Below are positions 7,703 to 16,311 of a DNA stretch of 64,000 bases, in pieces (the first letter of the stretch is position 1; each line of letters opens with the position of its first letter). The stretch comes from G963664225 sp964538065 (lineage in GTDB: Bacteria; Verrucomicrobiota; Verrucomicrobiia; Limisphaerales; UBA1319), in assembly GCA_964538065.1 (NCBI GenBank), contig CAZIDG010000013.1, positions 1 through 64,000 of the forward strand, read 5' to 3'. Under the pieces are notes generated by a model. That model searched no databases and was not told the origin of the DNA. It saw only the letters and a list, made by a program, of their open reading frames with translations. A program made the translations under genes and the position numbers.

Positions 7703-10315
7703 ATGAAAGAGTTAAGTAAGACAACAGCCGGCAAAGTCAGCGCCTCAAGAACTCAGACCCGTGTGGACGAGCCCACGGGTGCCCGGGCCTCGGCCGCCTC
7801 CCTGGGCCTGGAACTGCTTTCGCCCGCGGGAGACTGGGAATGCGCCCACGCCGCCGTGGAGAACGGGGCGGACGCCATTTATTTCGGTTTGGAGAAATTC
7901 AACGCCCGCATGCGCGCGCAGAATTTCACCGTCGCTGACCTGCCGCCGCTCATGGCGTACCTGCATCAGCGCGGGGTCAAGGGCTATGTCACGTTCAACA
8001 CCCTCGTGTTTGACGACGAGCTGGCCGAGGCCGAGACCTATCTCAAGGCCATCATCGGCGCCGGTGTGGACGCCGCCATCGTCCAGGATGCCGGCATCTG
8101 CCGCATGATCCGGGCGTTGTCTCCCGATTTCCCCATCCATGCCTCGACCCAGATGACCATCAGCAACGCGGGTGGCCTGACCATGGCCCGCCAGTTGGGC
8201 TGCCGCCTGGTGGCGCTGGCCCGGGAGTGTTCGATCCACGAGATCGAACAGATGCGCCAGGAGTCTGCCGCGGCGCAAAAGCCAGAGACTCCGCCGGTCG
8301 ATTTGGAGGTGTTTATCCATGGCGCCCTGTGCGTTTCCTATTCCGGCCAATGCCTGACCAGTGAGGCCCTGGGGGGGCGTTCCGCGAATCGCGGCGTGTG
8401 CGCCCAGGCGTGTCGGCTCCCGTATGAACTGATTGTGGATGGACGCACCCTTGAGCTGGGGGATCGTCGGTATCTCTTAAGCCCCAAGGACTTGGCGGGT
8501 CTCGCAGAGCTGCCTGCCCTGATTCGCGCCGGTGTGAAGGTGTTCAAAATCGAAGGCCGCCTCAAGAGCCCCGAGTATGTGGCCAACATGACGCGGATTT
8601 ACCGCGAGGCCATCGACCAGGTGGTGGACGCCATGGGCCAGCCCCAGGGCGATTCTGCGGGCGAGCAGGTGGCCAGCCGCCTTCAGCGCGAGCACCAGTA
8701 TGAGATGGAGATGGCCTTTTCCCGCGGGCTCTATACGGGTTGGCTGCACGGGGTCAACAACCGGGAACTGGTCCATGCGCGTTTCCCCAAGAAACGCGGT
8801 GTGTATCTGGGACGGGTCATTCGCATCTACGGGGGGAATGTCGTGGTGGCCCTGGAAGGCCAGGTCAAACCCGGGGATGGTTTGGTGTTTGATGCCGGGC
8901 GTCCGGACATGAAAGAGGAGGGGGGGCGCGTCTATGAGGTCACGCCTCGCGGCTCTGAAACGGTGCTTGGCTTTGGGATGGGCGACCTCGATCTCGCCCG
9001 CATCCATCCTGGCGATCGTTTGTGGAAAACCAGCGATCCCGCCCTGGAAAAGAAGTGGCGGCAGTCCTTTGACCAGCCCGCCCACCCCTTCCAGCGCCCG
9101 GTGCGCATGCACGTTGCCGGGGCCGAAGGCGCCCCCATGGTTTTGAAGATTCAGGACGATTTTGGGCACGAGGTGGTTGTCCAATCCTCCCGTCCCCTGG
9201 AACGCGCTCAAAAGCAGCCCCTGACCCCGGAGCGGTTGCGCGAGCAGTTGGGCCGCCTGGGCGGCACGTGTTACATGCTGGGCGACTTGGATTGTGCCTT
9301 GCAGGGAGCGGTGATTGTGCCGATCAGTGAACTCAACCGGATGCGGCGCGAGGCGGTGGAGTTGCTGGACAAGGCGAGGTCGCTTCCCCTTCGATGGACG
9401 CTGAACGCACCGTCGGGTGTGACGGCAGCCCAAAGGACCCCGTCGGTTGGCGATGCCGCGGCCCATGAACCACCCCAGTTGGTCGTGCTGGTGCGCACCC
9501 TGGTGCAGTTGGAAGCCGCGTTGTCCTGCGGTTCCAAGGTTGTTTATTGCGATTTTGAGGAGCTGCGCCGTTACCCGGATGCGGTCAAGATGGTGGCCGA
9601 GTCATGTTCCTGCCAGGGGGAAAGACCCAAATTGTTTGTGGCCCCGCCGCGCATTCACAAGCCGGGCGATGAATGGATGCTCCGCCAGGTGGCCGAATGC
9701 GGCGCCGATGGCATTCTGGTCCGGAATTTCGAGCACCTGGAGCGTTTCAAGGGGCAACCCATGGTGGGCGATTACTCGCTCAATATTGCCAACCACATGG
9801 CCGCGGATTTCTTTGTGCGCCAATGCGGTTTGGCGCGTGTCACGCCCTCGTTTGACCTTGATGGGCCTCAGCTTGAGGCCCTGCTGCGGGCGGCCCCGGC
9901 ATCGTGGTTCGAGGTTTCCATCCACCATCACATGCCCATGTTCCACATGGAGCATTGCGTGTTCTGCGCATTTCTTTCCGAGGGAACGGATTACACGAAC
10001 TGCGGGCGGCCCTGCGAGAAACATGATGTCCAATTGCGTGACCGCGTCGGGGCCCGGCATCCCTTGAAGGCCGATGCGGGCTGTCGCAACACCGTGTTTC
10101 ATGCCCGTCCCCAGACCGGGGCCCGTCACGCTGACCGTTTGCGGGCCATGGGCGTGCGCTGGTTCCGGGTGGAGATGCTCGATGAGAATCGGGAACAGAC
10201 CGTCAAGACCCTGGCGAACTATCGCGCCCTGCTGCGGGGTGAGCTTGCGCCGGAACAGCTCGGGCGCGAGTTGAACTGCCTTGACCAGCTCGGGATCACC
10301 AAGGGACCGGAGTAG
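7703..10315 (+). CDS. Peptidase U32 family protein (RlhA/YhbU-type, long form)
   Basis: The protein has 870 residues. After a variable N-terminus of about 35 residues, the U32 TIM-barrel-like domain begins (LELLSPAGDWECAHAAVENGADAIYFGL). The family signature is complete at about residues 202-220: EVFIHGALCVSYSGQCLTS, with the cysteines that precede GRSANRGVCAQACR. The remaining half contains further U32/DUF3656-like sequence with several Cys (HMEHCVFCAFL, NCGRPCEKHD), suggesting metal or Fe-S binding. Characterised members include collagenase-like PrtC and RlhA, needed for hydroxylation of a 23S rRNA cytidine; length and Cys pattern fit the RlhA/long branch better. It ends 7 bp from the convergent TsaC gene. 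Confidence 0.88.
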   Translation: MKELSKTTAGKVSASRTQTRVDEPTGARASAASLGLELLSPAGDWECAHAAVENGADAIYFGLEKFNARMRAQNFTVADLPPLMAYLHQRGVKGYVTFNTLVFDDELAEAETYLKAIIGAGVDAAIVQDAGICRMIRALSPDFPIHASTQMTISNAGGLTMARQLGCRLVALARECSIHEIEQMRQESAAAQKPETPPVDLEVFIHGALCVSYSGQCLTSEALGGRSANRGVCAQACRLPYELIVDGRTLELGDRRYLLSPKDLAGLAELPALIRAGVKVFKIEGRLKSPEYVANMTRIYREAIDQVVDAMGQPQGDSAGEQVASRLQREHQYEMEMAFSRGLYTGWLHGVNNRELVHARFPKKRGVYLGRVIRIYGGNVVVALEGQVKPGDGLVFDAGRPDMKEEGGRVYEVTPRGSETVLGFGMGDLDLARIHPGDRLWKTSDPALEKKWRQSFDQPAHPFQRPVRMHVAGAEGAPMVLKIQDDFGHEVVVQSSRPLERAQKQPLTPERLREQLGRLGGTCYMLGDLDCALQGAVIVPISELNRMRREAVELLDKARSLPLRWTLNAPSGVTAAQRTPSVGDAAAHEPPQLVVLVRTLVQLEAALSCGSKVVYCDFEELRRYPDAVKMVAESCSCQGERPKLFVAPPRIHKPGDEWMLRQVAECGADGILVRNFEHLERFKGQPMVGDYSLNIANHMAADFFVRQCGLARVTPSFDLDGPQLEALLRAAPASWFEVSIHHHMPMFHMEHCVFCAFLSEGTDYTNCGRPCEKHDVQLRDRVGARHPLKADAGCRNTVFHARPQTGARHADRLRAMGVRWFRVEMLDENREQTVKTLANYRALLRGELAPEQLGRELNCLDQLGITKGPE

Positions 10316-10322
10316 GGGGCGT

Positions 10323-11351
10323 TCACCACGGGGCGGAAGCGCGTTGAAGACGGTCGGCCACGGCCTGCCAGGCCGATGCCTCCGGAGGCGCCTCCACCAC
10401 AATGCACTCCGCTCCCATCTCATCGCAGCGGTGCAGCTCGGCGTAAAGCGCCCGCGCAAACGAGGCGGGATCGTGGGCAAGCCGGCAGATGTTGGCGCAA
10501 CCGCTGGCAATGGGGACGCTGGTGTGCACCAACACATGGGTCTTCTGAGGCGCCATGCCCTGCGAGGCCAGCAGACGCTGGAGTTCCTCCGCGCTTTGCC
10601 ATTTCAACACCACCAGGCGCGCCCGTGGCGAATAGTGTTTCTTGAGCATGCCCGGGCTTTTGAGGGCGCCCGTCCCGGTGCCCGCCTGCGTGGCGAGCTG
10701 GCCCGTGATGGCCTTGATGGATTCGGCATGGATCATGCCCGGACGCAATATCCGGGGCGGTGTCTGGGTCAGGTCCAGCACGGTGGATTCCACGCCCACC
10801 TGGGCGGGGCCGCCATCGAGGATCAGTCGGATCCGCTTGCCCAGGTCCTTGGCGACATGGGCGGCAGTAGTCGGTGAAATGCGGTTCGATAGGTTGGCGC
10901 TGGGGGCCGCCAGGGGGAAACCGCACGCCTGGATGACCTTCTGCATCACCGGATGGCTCGGCCAGCGAATCCCCACTGTATCCCCTCCTGCCGTGACCCG
11001 GTCGGGGATCAAGGCGGACCGTTTCATCACCATCGTCAACGGCCCCGGCCAGAATGCGCGTGCCAGGGCGTCTGCCATTGCGGGCCAATGACTTACACAT
11101 TGGTGTGCCATTTCAAATGAGGCCACATGCACGATGATGGGATTATTGGAAGGACGTCCCTTGGCGGTATATATTTGTTCGACGGCCTGGGCGTTTAAGG
11201 CGTTGGCCGCCAAACCATAAACGGTCTCGGTGGGGAGGGCGACCAATGCGCCCTCGCGTAACAACGCCGCTGCCCTGGCCACGGCCTCCTGGAGCGAGGC
11301 CGGGTTGCCGGTCGCCAATACTTCGGCTATTGCTGGTGTCAATTTCGACAT
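10323..11351 (-). CDS. tsaC: L-threonylcarbamoyladenylate synthase (TsaC/Sua5)
   Basis: The protein has 342 residues from the ATG at 11351; an upstream extension of 22 codons is not family-like. The YrdC/Sua5 domain is clear: ALVALPTETVYGLAANA, IYTAKGRPSNNPIIVHV, FWPGPLTMVM, GIRWPSHP, FPLAAPSANLSNRISPT and VGVESTVLDL. It makes threonylcarbamoyl-AMP from threonine, bicarbonate and ATP for t6A37 in tRNA. The extra C-terminal part (after about residue 215, starting SPGMLKKHYSPRA) is the Sua5 C-terminal domain, so this is the long Sua5 type rather than short TsaC. It is divergent from trpD with an 88-bp gap. Confidence 0.95.
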   Translation of the reverse strand: MSKLTPAIAEVLATGNPASLQEAVARAAALLREGALVALPTETVYGLAANALNAQAVEQIYTAKGRPSNNPIIVHVASFEMAHQCVSHWPAMADALARAFWPGPLTMVMKRSALIPDRVTAGGDTVGIRWPSHPVMQKVIQACGFPLAAPSANLSNRISPTTAAHVAKDLGKRIRLILDGGPAQVGVESTVLDLTQTPPRILRPGMIHAESIKAITGQLATQAGTGTGALKSPGMLKKHYSPRARLVVLKWQSAEELQRLLASQGMAPQKTHVLVHTSVPIASGCANICRLAHDPASFARALYAELHRCDEMGAECIVVEAPPEASAWQAVADRLQRASAPW

Positions 11352-11402
11352 GACGCCCCACTTGTAAGACTTGGGGAGTGGGCAATCAAGTGTTGGAATG
11401 AA

Positions 11403-11430
11403 GTGACAACATGCCAAAGGCCCTTATAAT
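11403..11430 (+). promoter_or_regulatory. Sigma70-like promoter of trpD
   Basis: TATAAT at 11425-11430 is preceded after 16 bp by GTGACA at 11403-11408. The -10 box ends 9 bp before the trpD ATG, so initiation about 7 bp downstream would leave a leader of only about three bases. No Shine-Dalgarno sequence lies between them. Confidence 0.6.
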
Positions 11431-11439
11431 TTGCGTGCA

Positions 11440-12489
11440 ATGCAACAATGGATCCAACAAGTCGAATCGGGTGTCGAATTGACTGAGGCCCAGGTGGTTG
11501 AAGTCGTCGATGCCCTGGTGGCCGATGAGGTGTCGGTGGAACATAAGGGGATGTTTCTGACCGCCCTGGCCCGGAAGGGCGAAACCGTGGCCGAGATTGC
11601 TGCATTCGTTAAAGCCTTGTGCGACAAGAGTATCCGTCCAAGGCTGGACCCCCGTGTGTCGTCGGGCATCGTCATCGATGTCTGCGGTACGGGCGGGGAT
11701 CACTTTAACACGTTTAACATATCGACGACCGTGGCGATCATCGTGGCTGCGGCAGGGGTTCCCGTGGCCAAACACGGCAACCGCGCCGTCACGTCGCAGT
11801 CGGGGAGTGCGGATGTCCTGGAGGCCCTGGGGATCCGGACCGATCTGAGCCCTGAGGAGGTGGGGCAATGGCTTGTCAGGCACAACTTTGCATTTCTGTT
11901 TGCGCCTCTGTTTCATCCGGCGTTCAAAAACATTGCTCCGGCCCGCAAATGGTGCGCCCAAAAGGGACAACGCACGGTGTTCAACTACCTGGGGCCGCTC
12001 CTGAATCCTGTCCGGCCCGCCCTGCAGCTCATTGGTGTTCCCAATCCCAAAATGTGCGAACCCATCGCCCAGGTGCTTCAGTTGATTGGCGTGCGCAGGG
12101 CGATGGTGGTGTCCGGTCAGGTGGGGGACCGCTTTTTGGATGAGCTGTCCATCCTGGGGGATAATACGATTGCGGAATTCCAAAAGGAGCGGGGGATTCA
12201 GTTAACCAACGTTCCGTTGCGGGAGTTGAACATCCCCCCGGCCGATCTGGGCTCATTGACAGGCGGAGACAAGGTGGTCAATGCAGGCATCATCCGCGCG
12301 ATCCTCGCCGGTCAGGAGACGGGGGCCAGGAGGAACGCGGTCCTGCTCAATGCGGGCGCGGCCTTGTGCGTGGCGGGGATGGCGCAGACGTTGACCCAGG
12401 GATGGGATCTGGCTGCAGAATTGATCGACTCGGGCCGCGCCACGGCCAAGCTGGAGGAACTGGCAGCCGCTTCCAGCGCGCATGAATGA
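11440..12489 (+). CDS. trpD: Anthranilate phosphoribosyltransferase
   Basis: The protein has 349 residues from the ATG at 11440; an in-frame TTG lies three codons earlier. It transfers the phosphoribosyl group of PRPP to anthranilate in tryptophan synthesis. The PRPP loop (DVCGTGGDHFNTFNIST), the KHGNRAVTSQSGSADVLEALG segment that binds anthranilate and PRPP, and the FNYLGPLLNP motif are all intact, and the length is normal. No other trp gene is adjacent, so the pathway is scattered in this genome. The gene has its own strong promoter and seems to be read from a nearly leaderless mRNA. Confidence 0.96.
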   Translation: MQQWIQQVESGVELTEAQVVEVVDALVADEVSVEHKGMFLTALARKGETVAEIAAFVKALCDKSIRPRLDPRVSSGIVIDVCGTGGDHFNTFNISTTVAIIVAAAGVPVAKHGNRAVTSQSGSADVLEALGIRTDLSPEEVGQWLVRHNFAFLFAPLFHPAFKNIAPARKWCAQKGQRTVFNYLGPLLNPVRPALQLIGVPNPKMCEPIAQVLQLIGVRRAMVVSGQVGDRFLDELSILGDNTIAEFQKERGIQLTNVPLRELNIPPADLGSLTGGDKVVNAGIIRAILAGQETGARRNAVLLNAGAALCVAGMAQTLTQGWDLAAELIDSGRATAKLEELAAASSAHE

Positions 12490-12541
12490 GGATGCGCTCT
12501 GGCCGCAGGCAGGGGGCGTGAGTGTTTGTTTCTGCTGACCC

Positions 12542-13069
12542 TTACGGCTGGACAAAGTCGTGTTCTTCCTTGCGCACGACAAGCACAGGGCAGGGGGAAT
12601 GCCGCACCACACGCTCCACGGTGCTGCCCAGCAGCACATGGGTCAGGCTCGAATGACCGTGTGTGGCGATGATGATCAGATCGGCATGTTCATCCCGGGC
12701 GGCCTGGGTGATTTCAGCATAGGGTCGCCCGCAGGTGATCAGCGTCTTGCAGGCGTCTGGCATGCCAAAGTGAACCTTCACCAGGTCTTCCATCTGCTTG
12801 CGCGCGCTCTCACGAAGGTCGGCTTCGATCTGGCTCAACTCAGCCGCGCCAAACTCCGAACCCGCAAAGCTGAACTCGACCACATGGATGAGGGTCAACC
12901 CTGACTTGAACTGGCTTGCGAAGGCGATGCCGTAGCGCAGGGCCTTGAGGGATGAGGGTGAGAAATCGATCGGGATCAGGATTTTGCACAGTTGAATGAC
13001 GGGCGTTTGCAGGGTGGGAACGGCGCTGGGCGTCTGGCTCGCATTGGGAGTTGCATTTGGATCACTCAT
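12542..13069 (-). CDS. Universal stress protein, UspA family
   Basis: The protein has 175 residues from the ATG at 13069, chosen because GAGG lies 8 bp upstream; the frame runs further up but through the promoter. After a Pro/Ser-rich N-terminus the Usp fold begins (KILIPIDFSPSSLKALRYGIAFA). It ends with the nucleotide-binding loop ATHGHSSLTHVLLGSTVERVV and CPVLVVR. This matches the ATP-binding G-x2-G-x9-G(S/T) class except that the second glycine is a serine (GHSS). Such cytosolic proteins respond to starvation and stress. It is convergent with trpD and divergent from the Rieske gene. Confidence 0.92.
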   Translation of the reverse strand: MSDPNATPNASQTPSAVPTLQTPVIQLCKILIPIDFSPSSLKALRYGIAFASQFKSGLTLIHVVEFSFAGSEFGAAELSQIEADLRESARKQMEDLVKVHFGMPDACKTLITCGRPYAEITQAARDEHADLIIIATHGHSSLTHVLLGSTVERVVRHSPCPVLVVRKEEHDFVQP

Positions 13070-13138
13070 GTTTACCTCGCTTTCCGTCAGCCTTGACCGC
13101 CTCCTCAAGCGATTTCGGCCTTGGCTCTTTACACCTTT

Positions 13139-13167
13139 AGTATAGCCATAAAACCACCCTCTCTCAA
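13139..13167 (-). promoter_or_regulatory. Sigma70-like promoter of the universal stress protein gene
   Basis: Read on the minus strand, TTGAGA (13167-13162) and TATACT (13144-13139) are separated by 17 bp, each one mismatch from consensus. The expected start is near 13132, giving a leader of about 60 bases before the ATG. The -35 box overlaps the first copy of a 15-bp tandem repeat. Confidence 0.65.
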
Positions 13168-13192
13168 GCCGAAGTTGCTCAAGCCGAAGTTG
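13163..13192. repeat. 15-bp perfect tandem duplication at the usp/Rieske promoter
   Basis: CTCAAGCCGAAGTTG occurs twice head to tail (13163-13177 and 13178-13192). The first copy overlaps the -35 box of the usp promoter, so it may be a duplicated protein-binding site or a recent slippage product. Confidence 0.9.
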
Positions 13193-13227
13193 CTTTTTGG
13201 TGCCGGGTTTGGAATGCTCCCCGGCGC

Positions 13228-13578
13228 ATGAGTCGCACCGTGAAAATCTGTGATGCCACGGCCCTGGGGGAGGGATGCGCAAGGTCCTTCGACGCCCCTG
13301 CCGCCAGCCCCACAAGCCAGGGCAATGGAATCGTCATCCGGTTTGAGGGGCGCATCCATGCCTACGAAAACCGTTGCCAGCACCTGCCCCTGCCGCTGGA
13401 TTATGGCGATGGCCAATTCCTGACCCCCGATGGCCGGCATTTGATCTGCCGCAACCATGGCGCCTTGTACGATCCCGCCACCGGCCTCTGTGTGCATGGG
13501 CCCTGCCTGGGGGCATCCCTGCGCCCGCTGCCCATCCGTGTCGAGGAGGGCGAGGTCAGGCTCGTCCTCGGGGATTGA
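13228..13578 (+). CDS. Rieske [2Fe-2S] ferredoxin-like protein
   Basis: The protein has 116 residues, a single Rieske domain. The ligands are Cys50-X-His52 (NRCQHLPLPL) and Cys74-X2-His77 (LICRNHGALYDPATGLCVHGPC), with the typical NHG and GPC segments, so a 2Fe-2S cluster should bind. It resembles the stand-alone ferredoxin type used as an electron carrier rather than the membrane Rieske of cytochrome bc1, since there is no transmembrane segment. No oxygenase partner is adjacent. It ends 9 bp from the convergent YihY gene. Confidence 0.92.
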   Translation: MSRTVKICDATALGEGCARSFDAPAASPTSQGNGIVIRFEGRIHAYENRCQHLPLPLDYGDGQFLTPDGRHLICRNHGALYDPATGLCVHGPCLGASLRPLPIRVEEGEVRLVLGD

Positions 13579-13587
13579 GCAGGCCGC

Positions 13588-15012
13588 TCAGGAGAGTTTC
13601 AGGATCAGGGATTGCAGGGTGACGGTTGAGGCGACCTGTTTCTCGGCCTGGCGAATCTGGTTGATTTCCTGGCGGATCACGTCGCGTGAGGGATCGTTGG
13701 CCGTGGGAGGTTCGATGCCCTGGCTGGATCGCAGGGCGATCAGGATGTCCTGGATCGAAATCTTGTCGAGGGGACGGGCCGGGGAGTAGGTGGTTTCCTG
13801 TCCGGCCACTTCAACCAGCAGTCTAGCCTTGACGAGGATCGCCGCCAGTTGCTGGGTCAGACGCGATGGGACGGCCAGGAGATCGCTCGATTCCCGGGTG
13901 CTGATGGCCTTTTCCCCCAGGTGGAAGCGCTTGCCGGCAATCACCATCATGCGCACGGCCACAAATTCCCTCCCCGACATGTTGATGCTGTCCAGCAGGC
14001 GGCCCTGGATATAGGAGCTTTGATTCTGAACGGCATAGGCCACCTGGGCGCCGAAGAGCAGGATCAGCCAGGAGAAATACAGGCCGACCAGGAACACCGG
14101 CAGCATGCCGAAGCTTCCGTAGATCTTGCTATAGGAGACGACCTTTGAAACGTAAATGACGTTGAACAGGTTGTTCAACTGCCATAACAGACCGCCCACC
14201 GCCCCGCCCACCAGGGCCGCATTCCAGTGCACCTTGGTGTTGGGCATGAGCTTGTAAAAGAGGGTGAAAAAGAGGATCAGGATGCAGAAGGGCAGGAAAC
14301 GGAACACCAGGTTGCCCAATATGGGCATGTAGGACAAGAGCTTCTGCACCACCTGCAAGTGCGCGCTGGAGGTCAGACCGATGGCCGCAAAGATGAAGAT
14401 GGGTCCCAGGGTGATCGTGGTCCAGTAAAGCACGACTCGACTGGTCCAACTGCGTCCCTTGGCCACATCCCAGATGTCATTGAAGGTTTTTTCGATGTTG
14501 CTCAACAGCAGAATGGTCACCAGCACCAGCGATATGAACCCCGTGATGCCCAGTGTGCCGCTGTGGATGTTGGCGATGTATTCAGTGATTTTTCGCGCCA
14601 CTTCATGCCTTCCAGCCAGATCATCCTTGGGGGCGACAGCGCCTTCCCCATTGACCCGGGTGACGACATTGGTTTTGGCGACCAGGTCCAACTGCGGGGC
14701 GACGCTGGCCACCACCGTGTCGATCATTTGCTGGATGGGCTTCTCCCCCTGGCTTTTCAAAAAGGTGGTTGAGATGCCCACCACGACCGCCAGCAGGGGG
14801 ATCAAGGCCAGGAGGGTCGTGTAGGCAAGGGCCGTCGCCCTCACCGGACAGCGGTTCTTGAAGAAGCTCTTGATGAGCAGCACGCAGAAATAGGCCGCGC
14901 GACGCCCCTTGGACATCACACGCTCATCCTGCGTCTCGATATCCTTTTCCTCAAAGAATTCCTGCGCCTGTTTCTGTAATTGCTTAATTTTGCTAATTGG
15001 TTCGCTGCCCAT
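13588..15012 (-). CDS. YihY/virulence factor BrkB family membrane protein
   Basis: The protein has 474 residues from the ATG at 15012 (MGSEPISKIKQLQ). The frame stays open far upstream across the pst promoter and antisense to pstS, which is not credible. The N-terminal half has the YihY/BrkB pattern: RATALAYTTLLALIPLLAVVVGI, then NIEKTFNDIWDV and helices to WLILLFGAQVAYAVQN, about six membrane segments. The C-terminal 120 residues are soluble and resemble a winged-helix-type tail (AVPSRLTQQLAAILVKARLLVEVAG). The family was once called RNase BN, but that assignment was withdrawn; its function is unsettled. It is divergent from the pst operon. Confidence 0.88.
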   Translation of the reverse strand: MGSEPISKIKQLQKQAQEFFEEKDIETQDERVMSKGRRAAYFCVLLIKSFFKNRCPVRATALAYTTLLALIPLLAVVVGISTTFLKSQGEKPIQQMIDTVVASVAPQLDLVAKTNVVTRVNGEGAVAPKDDLAGRHEVARKITEYIANIHSGTLGITGFISLVLVTILLLSNIEKTFNDIWDVAKGRSWTSRVVLYWTTITLGPIFIFAAIGLTSSAHLQVVQKLLSYMPILGNLVFRFLPFCILILFFTLFYKLMPNTKVHWNAALVGGAVGGLLWQLNNLFNVIYVSKVVSYSKIYGSFGMLPVFLVGLYFSWLILLFGAQVAYAVQNQSSYIQGRLLDSINMSGREFVAVRMMVIAGKRFHLGEKAISTRESSDLLAVPSRLTQQLAAILVKARLLVEVAGQETTYSPARPLDKISIQDILIALRSSQGIEPPTANDPSRDVIRQEINQIRQAEKQVASTVTLQSLILKLS

Positions 15013-15226
15013 AGCTTTGGCCCTCAAACCTAGCCCTTTTGTGTGCAGCCCGTCAACGACAGGCATGGGCTCCAGCCGTGACGCCAGACGCTGTGTGACA
15101 GAAAAGTGACCGGGGCCAGGCCAGGTCGCCAGGGGCATGGCGTCAGGATGTAAGAGGCTCATGGTCAATTGGTAATGTCGATCTGGATGGCCTCCTCCCC
15201 CGGCTGGTCTGGTTCGGCCCCACCAA

Positions 15227-15292
15227 TCGTAACACAATCGTAACATTCGTGTCACGAGACGGTAACATGCTTGTCGCATAGTGGTTACATTC
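15227..15292 (+). promoter_or_regulatory. Six 11-bp direct repeats, Pho-box-type operator
   Basis: Six consecutive 11-bp units start at 15227, 15238, 15249, 15260, 15271 and 15282. All share GT at positions 3-4; CA follows two bases later in five, and CG in the third. The best units read TCGTAACA, CGGTAACA and TGGTTACA. An 11-bp period of a short (T/G)TNACA-like core is the hallmark of PhoB/PhoP operators (two units per dimer), so the array could hold three dimers. It ends 53 bp before the pstS ATG. I see no good -35 box downstream, as expected where PhoB replaces it. Confidence 0.8.
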
Positions 15293-15345
15293 CAGGAAGG
15301 AATGACGGACGAGGCACGGTACGAGATGTTGATTTGAAAGCACTT

Positions 15346-16278
15346 ATGAAACAAATACGCGGCATGGAATCGAAGGTGGCCAGGGCGTTTGCGCTCCTGC
15401 TTGGCTGTCTCACCGTGGTGATGGTCCTCACACAAACCGGCTGCAAACGTTCCGGTGAGGGTTCCACCACGTCCCAGGAAAAAACCATGATCCAGAACAC
15501 GGGTTCGGACACCATGGTGAACCTGGCCCAGGCCTGGGCGGAGGAATATACCAAAGTGGACCCCAGCACCTCCGTGGAGGTGAGCGGTGGGGGATCGGGC
15601 ACCGGCATTGCCGCCCTGATCGCGGGCACCGTGGATATTGCCAATTGCAGCCGCAAGATCGAGCCGGAGGAGGTGGACAAGGCCCGCAAGAACACCCAGA
15701 AGGAACCCAGGGAATTCATCCTGGGATACGACGCCCTGGCGGTCTATGTATCCAAGGCCAACCCGCTGGATGAGATCACCATTGAGCAGTTGGCCGGGAT
15801 TTACGGGGAGGGTGGCCGGATTGCCAAATGGTCCGATCTGGGCGTGAAGATGCCTGAAGGGGCCAGCGACGAGATCATCCGGGTCAGCCGCCAGTCCAAT
15901 TCCGGCACCTACGCCTACTTCCGTGAGTCCATCCTGGGCAAGGGCCATGACTTCAAGCTGGGTTCGCGGGATATGCATGGGTCCAAGGATGTGGTGGAGC
16001 TTGTGGCCAAGACTCCCGGGGCCATTGGCTACAGCGGCATGGGCTACGCCACGCATGATGTGAAAATGCTGAAGATCGCCCGCAAGGCCGGTGACACCGC
16101 GTATGCCCCCACCGTGCAAAACACGTTGAACAAGACCTATCCCATCTCCCGCCCGCTCATCATGTACACCCTGGGCGAACCCACGGCTCATGTGAAAAAG
16201 TATCTCGACTGGCTGCATTCTGAGGCCGGTCAAAAGATCGTCGGAGAGAGTGGCTATGTCCCGTTGCCGCACCCATGA
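15346..16278 (+). CDS. pstS: Phosphate ABC transporter substrate-binding protein PstS
   Basis: The protein has 310 residues from the ATG at 15346. A long basic N-region and hydrophobic stretch end at LTQTGC (Cys33), so it is a lipoprotein tethered in the periplasm. The phosphate-binding pattern is present: QNTGSDTMVNLAQAW, SGGGSGTGIAALIAGTVDIANCSR, and VSRQSNSGTYAYFRE with Ser and Arg for phosphate. The lipoprotein form, shorter than E. coli PstS, is common outside the Enterobacteria. It starts the operon pstS-pstC-pstA-pstB1-pstB2-pstB3, with a 33-bp gap to pstC, and should be induced by phosphate starvation through the upstream repeats. Confidence 0.93.
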   Translation: MKQIRGMESKVARAFALLLGCLTVVMVLTQTGCKRSGEGSTTSQEKTMIQNTGSDTMVNLAQAWAEEYTKVDPSTSVEVSGGGSGTGIAALIAGTVDIANCSRKIEPEEVDKARKNTQKEPREFILGYDALAVYVSKANPLDEITIEQLAGIYGEGGRIAKWSDLGVKMPEGASDEIIRVSRQSNSGTYAYFRESILGKGHDFKLGSRDMHGSKDVVELVAKTPGAIGYSGMGYATHDVKMLKIARKAGDTAYAPTVQNTLNKTYPISRPLIMYTLGEPTAHVKKYLDWLHSEAGQKIVGESGYVPLPHP

Positions 16279-16311
16279 TCCCAGAGCCAGGAAGGATTTG
16301 TTCAGGTCATT

